From NCBI GenBank assembly GCA_037447655.1, contig JBBHKE010002689.1:62001-126000 (forward strand): a stretch of 64,000 nt of DNA. The letters run 5' to 3'. Within the stretch, counting starts at the first letter, position 1; each line of letters opens with the position of its first letter. Both the position numbers and the translations under genes were made by a program. This document shows positions 55,317 to 64,000 of the stretch, piece after piece. The notes beneath the pieces were generated by a model that was not told the origin of the DNA, made no database searches, and worked only from the letters and a program-made list of their open reading frames with translations. This DNA is from Zygnema cylindricum. Its lineage: Eukaryota; Streptophyta; Zygnematophyceae; Zygnematales; Zygnemataceae.

Positions 55317-58300
55317 TCACTACAACGTATCGCAACCAATCTACGTTCAAAGCGAAACAAGGAATCTTGTATCGAAGCGTATTGTCACGTGAAGATTTTC
55401 CAATACATGTTACAAATTGTGATGAAGAGGAGAGTTCAAGTCACTTTGCACAACCACCATGATTATTCTGTACTATTAGGGTAACTACATTATTAGCCTT
55501 TCATTGTTACTCTCACTTCCGTTTTAGTTGTTAGTCACATCACTTGGTTTGCATTTACTTTTGGTTGTTGACATGTTACTTTTACTTTACTTTTGGGTGT
55601 CTTTCTTATTCGAAGGGTTTAAAATATAAGGTTCAGTCTAATTCGGTTGTTTTTTGCTTGACGAGGAGTCCGCGGTCGATTTTATGGATTGATTCTAAAT
55701 CTTGCGGTTTTAGTTGAAGTACTTAAGTGTTAACACGTCTTAGAGTTACCAGTCATTTTCTTGAAACGTTTTATGGTTATCTACCATGGTTGTTTGTCGT
55801 ACATTATATTTGTGGTCGTATTTATGTTAACAATTATAAGTGTTTAACTCTTATTATGTTGTTATAAAAACCACTAAAATGACGTACTAAAGATGACGAT
55901 AAACTATATTCATAGGTAAGAAGCGTTTCGAAGCCCGATTGTAAAGTCTCAAATAAGGATTGTTAAGGAATCCAAAAGGGCACGGAGGTCGGAAATTTGT
56001 AACAACCTGTTCGACGATCGCCTGAAGAAAGTAAGAATTTTGTCTTGGAGGACTGGTTCACTTTCACCTGGCGAATCTCTCAAGACAAAGGGGCAAGTGC
56101 GCTCACGAGAATTCACGCTTAATAGGGATTTCGTGGGGCACGTCTTAAGAGAACCCTTTGCCTATGAACCTATGATAAAAAAAAAAAAAACCCAAACATA
56201 TAATGAGGGGACAACCGCGAACATGCGACGCTGGTGCTTCAAAAGACTCGCGCGCCAAAGATTGACGATGACATCACCAAAATAAAATTAAGTCGGGGGA
56301 TTGGAATGCGCAATCGTCAAAGACAATCTAATGTTACCTGTTTCGGCCATATCACCATCCAAAATCCCCCCAGGAATCCACGGAGACGCAAAACAATTGG
56401 TGAGGTTGTGAAGTTGTTGTCACATCGGCTCGCGAATACTATACATCTCGTCAGTATCGAAACTAAACGAAGAGGGGTCGCGCGAGAAACGGCCTAGGAA
56501 ATTGTGGGTTGCTGCTTCACAACAAGCTTACCACTAGGGACATTAAAAAAACATGAAGCAGGGTCTGTCTCCATCCAATGTCATAATTCTTCAACCAAAT
56601 AACTAACAAGGTATTGGGAAGGCGAAATAACTCCCTATACTTATCCTTATCATACTCATTAATAAGGATTATTGAAAAGTGTAAACTTCGAGGGAAAATG
56701 TAGTATTATTTTTATAACCTCCATTGTCCGGGAATGATCAGCAAATTACCCAAAACCCTCTACCAAATTTATAAAGGTTTGAGAAGCAAATATGACATTT
56801 TTTTTAATAAGAAACACTATGATGGCTAAAATTATGCATTCATCCTCCGATTGGTTACCATCATTCGTTTTAAGAAGGATTGATGTGATCAATATCACTT
56901 CCATTTTGTATAGATATACGTAAAAGGTGACAGGTGTAAACGAACACGACAACAAAAGTTTGACTTTAAAAAAAATAACCATTTTAAGGTCTTGTTCCCA
57001 TGTATTAAAGTATGGATTTTTTCTTGTCTTTGTCATTTAAAACAAAGCATGCAACAAGAAAATCTTTGTCTATCTAAAAAAATGTGAAAACCATAGTACA
57101 AGTTACGTCATCATGAAACATAAAATGTATTAAAGTTTGTTGTCTTGCTCTTTTTGACCCACTCTCATGTCAAGAAACGTCATCTTCAAAATTTATCTGA
57201 AATTGAATCGCGAGTCAATTTTATTTAGAGTAACGTTTGAACAACAAATGCTATTATGAGTTTACATGTGTTGTAGAATCCCAAAGCATTTTTACAAAAC
57301 GCGAGTACACAAACAAAAAATTTGCAACTAGTACTCCATTTTTTCCGTACAAGGGGCCGTAGAGGGGTCTCGAGAAAATGATGCCATTTTACAAAACCGA
57401 AGTTTGTGAAAACGCCTCCCTCCCTCTCCCTCTCATACTATCAATTTTATCTCTTAAGTTCAGAGGCGAAACATGACAATATTGGTATGCAATAAAGAAG
57501 CTTTGAAAAAAAATTATTTTGAATACATTTGGGCATATTCTGATGGCAATTCGAGTGAGAAAAGTTTAGAAAACGAAACTGGGAAGTTGTGACCGAAAGT
57601 TCTTAAATAAATGACGTCAACGTTAGCACAAATGCGCATAAAATCATGACGCCGCAAAACCCTACACATGTACAAATGTCACAAAAAAATAAGGGTATTG
57701 CTTATCGTAGAAACAATTTTTGTTGCGCGCAAGTAGTTGTCAAAAATTGTACCTTTGAAGTACAATTTACTACAAGTTATGTACCTTTTAGTTCGATTTG
57801 ATGGTCAATATGTCGAACAACTTTGACCTGCGAAATATTATAACGACGGTTAAAAAATTGTCGCGATTGACTTGCGAACGTCGACTGTCCTAAAAAAAAC
57901 AATACACACGGCCAGCTAAGGTTTACTGTAACAAAACCACGGTAACCATGAGTAAATAAAATTTCTACGAGCAAGTAGTTTCTCCCTTCACGTGAGCTCC
58001 ACTGTGAGAGCACATAGTGACATTTAACTTAGGGTGCGTCTCTATGTTCCAAAGTAAGGGTTTATTTTTGTTGTTTTTCTTGTAAAATTTAGAGCCGTAC
58101 CGTATAAGTTTCAACCGTACAAAAAAAAAGAAAAAATGAGAAGTACATTTTGTGTCATCATTGAATTTAAAATGTACTACATGTTGTCGTTCTGTGTTTT
58201 TTAACCAACGGCCACGCAAAAAAACGTCATCGTCAATCTTTTCTTTTATATTTTACAATTTTCTAATGTCGTTCTCCTTTACTGCTAAATTGTTGTTTTT

Positions 58301-59575
58301 CCTTTGTTATACTATTTTATAATTTCCGAATGCCTTTCTCCGTTACTGCTTAATTGTATATTGTTTTACAGCTGTTCATTGTTTTCTACGTTACCATTTT
58401 AACACTTAACTACTTCACTACTTTGCCTGTTGACGTTATTTTTTTACGGTTTTCAGTTTTGTTGTTGTATCTTGTTTTATTACTTTTTTGTTCACTATGA
58501 TGTTGTTTACTGCTATAGTGCTTTACAGCTATACTTCTTTACGGTTTGCCAATCTTCTTCACTTCCTTCCTGTTTATTATATTCATGTTGCACATTGTTC
58601 TAGTAGTTTATTGTTTTTATGCTTTTCTACTTTGCTGTTTAGTGTTTACTGTTTATGATTTTCTGTTTTGTTTATTTTTTTTGCTTTTCTGTTTTGCTGT
58701 TTGTATACTGTTTTACTGTTCTAATGCTTTTATGTTTTACTATTACTTTTTGTTGTTTGTATACTGTTTTACTGTCCTAATGCTTTTGTGTTTTACTATT
58801 ACTACTGTACTACACAACCCATGGCTATTAGCATCGATTGCACCTATTTTGCAAAGATTTTTTTAGACTGAAAATTATATGATTGTGGTAATGACACAAG
58901 TTTAAGGAGTACTTTATTCGGCTAAGCCCATCTCCACTAAACCAACGTAATTTATACTATTTTGACATTTATAGTAATAAGTCATTTCCACCAATATCTA
59001 TTACCAGTGTTGTTTTCTATATTTTGTTTCTGAACACTGAATGTTTACATCTCAAATCAACCCTATCATTTTAATGAGACTTATAATATTATCTTCACAT
59101 TATAAAAATATATCATTTATTTTTTAATCACTTTTCTTAACGCTTGAAAAACACCTTATCTTGTGAGAACCACTTTATTACATAACAATAAATAATGTGC
59201 TGCATTCATACCCATAATAAAAAAAAACAAGCCCAATGAGGGTGGAAAACTGATAGGTCTAAGTATGTCATGGAGGCAAATAGGACCAAATTCTTATTCG
59301 CAACGAAACATGCGAGGTTAGTTACAATATAACTCAACGATAGTGTCATTTTTTTAAAGACATGTGAGGGAGAGGAAGAGGGAGAGGGAGAGGAAGAGGG
59401 AGAGGTAAAGGGAGAGGGACTGGTAGAGAGAGAGGGAGAAGGAAAAGGACAAGGACAAGGAGAGGGACAGGGAGAGCGAGAGGGAGAGGTGGAGAGAGAG
59501 AAAGAGAGGGAAAGAGACAAAGAGAGAGGAAGAAAATCCCCAGCTATTGTTGTTTTCTTTTTCATTTACTCATAT
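55317..59575. other. Gene-free AT-rich region
   Basis: No gene recognised. T-rich sequence at 58250-58810 includes a ~56-bp tandem duplication (TTGTATACTGTTTTACTGT at 58701 and again at 58757). A GAGAGG-type purine microsatellite lies at 59364-59535. Confidence 0.5.
59364..59535. repeat. (GAGAGG)n-type purine-rich microsatellite
   Basis: Imperfect GAGAGG/GAAGAG units over about 170 bp. Confidence 0.85.
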
Positions 59576-59702
59576 GAATGTCCTTAAATATGATGAACAA
59601 CACCATGTTGTAACTCTGAGACCTCCATAGGCCCTTAGAGTAGGCAGCTCACTTGAAGCCCCTAGAAAAACCCTGACCCTTTCAGGTTTGATCAACACTG
59701 AA

Positions 59703-60638
59703 TGCCACCCTGATAAACAATAAATTGAACTAACTTCACCCAGTGAAGTCAAGACTCCCTTAAGTTTGTCATAAAAAGAATCAACAATTTGCTCCCTTGA
59801 GTAGTTAGTTATAAATGGTCAAAGATCACCTTCTTATACAGGTGCCATCGAAGAGAGGCGGCTACCTAAGGATTTGCCTAAGTCCTAAAAAACCCCTCTC
59901 TAAACCCCTACTAGTAGAGTACGACACCAATCACATAACTATACAGTAAAAAAAGATACTCGTGCCGCAGTACTTTATTTACGACCACCGTACGGCATGG
60001 CCAAGAAGTTGACGCCTGTCTCATCCAGACTTGTTCTGGTGCTCTCCAGAAAAGCCGCAAACAAATGAGACAGCGCAACGTGTCATCTAGTGTGGTTGTG
60101 ACCAAAAACCGCCAAAGCGGCCATTCCGCAATGTCGGCTCGCCTGTGGCCGTCCGATCCAAACTGGCTTTTAATACTAGCCATTGAAAACAAATGTTCGA
60201 AATTTTTGTTTGGTGCGGTACCTCCATTCGCACTATATGTTCAATTGAGTCTATGCTCTAAAGTCCGTTCGTTCAGTTAAATGGAATTCTCTACAAATAT
60301 ATCTTTAAATAATTATCAAACCCTGTATGTCTTAACATGGATATTATAGTTATAAGATATAAACTAACTGTTGCCAGCTACTTTGAGGGACAGTAGGTTC
60401 TAGGATCAAATCCAGGGTCCGTCCACCCTTTTTGGCATCTCTACCCTACAGTGTTCCTTGTCTCCTTGGACAACCTAGGCCGCTATGGCTCTAACTCCTT
60501 CTCCAGTCTTTAGTGACTGCAAGAAGTGTGGGGACTTGAGAATAGAGTTAGAGGCAGGCCGCCTCTACTTCTTTCGTGCCTTTTATTTTACATTTTTCAG
60601 ACCTAGAAAACACCTAATAGAAACCACTTATTTCTACA
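59703..60638 (-). repeat. Copia LTR 5 (3' LTR of minus-strand Copia copy 4)
   Basis: On the minus strand it runs from TGTAGAAATAAG at 60638 to GGTGGCA at 59703, about 936 bp. Copy 4 RNase H sequence adjoins upstream at 60639-60810. Downstream at 59610-59702 is a second copy of the 5' leader (GGGTCAGGGTT...GGAGGTCTCAGAG), as at LTR 3. The tRNA-like B box GATCAAATCC is at about 60405, on the plus strand. Confidence 0.78.
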
Positions 60639-60810
60639 CTCCTTGTATTTTCTAGTCATCTTTTAATTTGAGACTACACTTTTCCACACATAAAACTAAT
60701 TTGGGAGAGGGTTCACGTTTGGTCATTATATTTGCTACCATCTCACAGTCTGGTCTGTACTATAAACTAATCGTTTTTTTTTTTACTCTCTCTAACAAAA
60801 CTGAGTCTAA

Positions 60811-61954
60811 TAGTGTTGGATATCGGGTAGTTTCATATCGCGATAATTGCGATATTCGATATATCGAATATTGATCGAGGAAAGTTCTCGATATATCGTA
60901 CCGCGACCAACATAAATTATCGCGATATATATCGCGATATATTGTATTTTATAAAATAATATTTTTATTTAATATGTTGTTTTAGCTATAAAGACAATTT
61001 TTTTGAAACGTGACGTACGACGTGATTTTTGTTCCGTGACTTAAAAGGTAACGCCGCAAAATGTAAATGACAAAAAAATACTAATACTGTAATACTAATT
61101 TTGTAATTCATGTAGTTACTTATTTAGTATGTACTACGGTACAAAACTTCACATATGAAAACTTGAAACCCACACAAATTTAGTCAAAGTATGATATGAA
61201 AAAAAAATTGCAGACTGTTCGTTTCAGGCATGAATTCTTATTATTATTTTTATTCAATATTTTTTGAAGTGTATAAAATGTGATATTTTATTTTTATATT
61301 AATTAATCATTTTATGAAGTGTACAAAATATGAGTTTTAATTATTATTTTTATTTATTATTTTTCAAAGTGTATAAAATGTGAATTTTTGTTCTCATTAA
61401 TTATTTTTTGAAGTGTATAAATTGTAAAATCTTATTCTTATTTTTATTAATTGGAGTAGCAGTAGCTAGTACTACCTGCTGGAGTAGCACTACCAGCACC
61501 TAGTAGTCTAGTACTATTGGCAGCAGCAGTAGCTAGTATTAGCATCTGCAGTAGCACTAGTTCGGGCCGCAGCGGCATGTCGTTCTAGTAGCTGCAGCTA
61601 ATCAATTCTCAATTAATCTATTTACAGTTTCTGATTCGCAGTTTACGTGAAAAAAAAATAAACATCCTCCACCTTCTGAATTAATCTATTTACAGTTTCT
61701 GATTCGCAGTTTACGTGAAAAAAAAAATAAACATCCTCCACCAGTTTGACAGCTGTCATTCTCTTCTTCCAAGAATTGACTAGCAAGATATATATATTTT
61801 TTTAAAGAAGCTTCGATATATTGACGATACGATATATCGGCGATATATCGCGATAATTTGAAATTCGATATATCGAAGCGATATATCGATTATCGGGTAC
61901 CTGAAATTCGATACAAATCGAATATCGGCAAATGGTCCTCGATACCCAACACTA
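60811..61954. mobile_element. Non-autonomous hAT-type element, TAGTGTTG family, copy 3, nested in Copia
   Basis: Ends TAGTGTTGGATATCG and CGATACCCAACACTA. The target duplication is GAGTCTAA/AAGTCTAA (7 of 8), lying in the Copia RNase H sequence. Copy 2 shows the unfilled site (TTGAGTCTGATGTCCATG on the same strand), confirming the junctions. The arms are rich in CGATATATCG. The interior holds a 68-bp tandem duplication (61612-61743) and a CAG/CTAG-rich patch (61455-61600). Confidence 0.92.
61612..61743. repeat. 68-bp tandem duplication inside hAT copy 3
   Basis: TTTACAGTTTCTGATTCGCAG begins at 61621 and again at 61689, with almost no differences beyond A-run length. Confidence 0.9.
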
Positions 61955-62041
61955 AAGTCTAATATCTATATGTTTGTCTTCGAAGTGGTGTTAGGAATTG
62001 GTGGCAATGGCAATGGCTACCTGGTTTTCACAAAAGATTTT

Positions 62042-63723
62042 CTACACACCACTTTTTAGATGACGAAGCTCACCAAGCAAAGACTTGACCCACATCAATT
62101 CTTTTATAGAAGAGGAAGAGGCCATATGCTCAGACTCTATGGTGGATTGAACAATAACCTTTTGTTGTTTGCTGCTCGAGCTACAAGCCTTATCTCCCAC
62201 ATACAACACATATCCAGAGGTACACCTCCTCATAGGAGCATCCCTATAACTAACATCACTCCAAGTGGTGATGTCAGTGTTACCCCCCCCTCAAATCCAG
62301 CTATAGATCTCTGTTTGTATCAGATATCTAAAGACCCTCTTTGCTGCCTCCCAATCCCTTTTAGTGGGAGATTTTAGATTCCCACTCAACACTCCTACAG
62401 CTGTAGCTAAATCAGGCCGGGTATAATTCATAAAGTAGATTAAGCTGCCCAGAAAGAGTCTGTAAAGAATAGTCCTCATGAACTACTGCTCTTCAGGACC
62501 TAGTTCATCATCCAAAATTATAACTTCCCGATCCAAAATCCCCTCACTTCCCTCCTTTAGTTCCATTAGAGTTAAACAACTATTAGCCTTATTAATCTGA
62601 AACTTTTCGAGTATATTCCCAATGGCCTCTTTCTGAGTTAATCTGATTATCTTCCTATCTGTATGTCTCTATAGCTGAATTCCCAAAATGTATTTTGCCC
62701 ATTTCTTTCATTTTTTTTTTTTTTTTTTTTATATCTTTCATTTCAAATTTTTTTTGGATCTTTTTTCTGCTTGTTGATTTTATCCATAGATTTACTTAAT
62801 ACACACAAATCATCAATAAAAATGGGAATAAAAATGATACCTTCATCATCATAAAAAAAGTAATTTGAGTGATCTGAGTTGATCCCAATGTATCCGTGAC
62901 CTGAAAAAAACTCATCAAGCTTCTTGTTCCATGTCTGGGTGCCTGTTTCAGTCCATATTTAGATTTGATCAATCGGCATACCTTGCTCTCCTCCCATTGC
63001 TCCACAAATCATTCAGTTTGTCGCATAAATATCTCTTCTTCCAACTCTTCATGGAAGAAAGCTATCTTGATGTCCATTTGATGCACCTCTATTTCTTTTG
63101 TTGTAACCAGAGTGAGAAGAATACGGACGGAGGGAAATCTGACGAATGCAGCAAATGTTTCCTCGTAGTCAACCCCCTCTATCTGATTAAATCCTTTGGC
63201 CACTAACCGAGCCTTGTAGCGTTCAATAGTGTTATCTAGGTTAAGTTTCAGTTTGAAAACCTAATGACACTTTATTGGCTTTTGGTCATGTGGATAGTCC
63301 ACCCGCTCCCAAGTATCAGCCGCCTTTAGTTGAGGCCATCTCTTCATTAATGGCTGTCTTCCACCAGTTCTTCTTAGGACTTTTCATCACCTCACCATAA
63401 ATTTGGGGTTCATCTGGGTGAGAGAGTTTGGTTACCTTGTTGTTAACTTGTTTCTCTTGCAATCTTTTGCTGCTTCGCCTTCCTCCTTCAAAATGTGCCG
63501 CTGGAATAGATGGCTGCGGTGGATTGTATTGAACGATTTCGACTTCTCCCTTGTCCCTTGTTTCTATTTCAATTTCCACCATGTCTTCCACCTCTGGATG
63601 AGTTATCACTAGAGGTTCCACAACTAGTTCTTTCTCAGTGTGATTTGTATTTGCAGTGATATCATCTTCTTGAAAGCATCGAAAGGTAAGAAGCTCAAAG
63701 TCATCATGGTTTTTCTGACTCAA
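62042..63723 (-). pseudogene. Copia copy 4 pol (linker, RT, RNase H), degenerate
   Basis: Closest in the window to copy 2. The linker keeps SKRLQEKQVNNKVTKLSHPDEPQ. RT is interrupted by stops, a frameshift near 63005 and a T-tract at 62708-62730 where the YVDD-distal part should be. RNase H carries a frame break between 62291 and 62233. Non-functional. Confidence 0.88.
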
Positions 63724-64000
63724 ATCTGATTATAACTGACTTTGTATGATTAAAGAGATCTACTGATTTCCCTAGATCCATAACTACTAGGTGCTTAACT
63801 AGAAATATATCTTTTTTTCTAAGATCAAAAAATCTATAACTTTTTTTATCCTCATCGTATCCCAGCTGGTATACTAGTTTTCCTCTACGATATAACTTCT
63901 AATCTGACGGATATGTACTTAGACTAAACACTTGACTACCGAAAACCTTTGAGTGTGATACATCTAGTTTCGGCCAGTCCACCTCTCACACGTTATTTGT

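Larger units (their letters stand above)
60639..64000 (-). mobile_element. Copia copy 4 internal region, partial, split by a hAT insertion
   Basis: Minus-strand Ty1/copia internal region whose 5' part lies beyond the window. From right to left: integrase end with HSKVFGSQVF-like residues near 63900-63960; linker 63723-63316; RT pieces 63203-62796 (AKGFNQIEGVDYEETFA, MDIKIAFFHEELEEEIFM, LIKSKYGLKQAPRH); RNase H pieces 62479-62042 (SLIYFMNYTRPDL, MRRCTSGYVLYVGD, SIKELMWVKSLL); then the last part at 60810-60639 on the other side of a hAT insertion. Many stops and frameshifts. Confidence 0.88.

Noticed and set aside
58546-58866. Hydrophobic ORF resembling a membrane protein
   Set aside because: It is a T-rich, tandemly duplicated low-complexity tract; the Phe/Leu richness follows from base composition.

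Overview
The window is nuclear DNA of a land plant, about three quarters of it transposable-element debris. Introns are GT-AG, there are plant Copia and Ty3 retroelements, and there are plastid-type leader sequences. Three apparently intact multi-exon genes can be assembled: the SnRK1 catalytic subunit (+ strand, 23397-31468), plastid-type MurB (- strand, 38565-35665) and a ferredoxin-dependent bilin reductase of the PebB/phycourobilin-synthase type (- strand, 54301-47676). As far as I know flowering plants lack MurB and a PebB/PUBS-type reductase, so the source is probably a seed-free plant (moss, other bryophyte, lycophyte or fern). The species cannot be named from the sequence alone.

Layout. 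1-3670: decayed Ty3/gypsy pol on the minus strand, with one part bracketed by a ~550 bp inverted repeat. 3696-14295: head-to-tail, degenerate Ty1/copia copies with ~0.95 kb LTRs and one 10-N assembly gap. 14296-22630: gene-free, with a MITE pair, two hAT-type non-autonomous elements and a 2.5 kb terminal-inverted-repeat element carrying an unidentified 211-codon ORF. 23397-31468: SnRK1 in nine exons. 31469-35664: intergenic, with a MITE. 35665-38565: MurB in four exons. 38566-47675: a repeat island with two hAT elements, a nested MITE family and a solo Copia LTR. 47676-54301: bilin reductase in eight exons. 54302-64000: MITE, hAT, gene-free AT-rich DNA, then a minus-strand Copia element running off the window, itself split by a hAT insertion.

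Function. MurB (peptidoglycan precursor synthesis) and the bilin reductase (linear tetrapyrrole synthesis) are both of bacterial/cyanobacterial type and both carry N-terminal leaders consistent with plastid import. They do not share a pathway, and I see no operon-like logic. SnRK1 is the conserved cytosolic/nuclear energy-sensor kinase and lies tail-to-tail with MurB. The transposons are informative because target-site duplications, nesting and unfilled sites can be read directly, giving relative insertion order.
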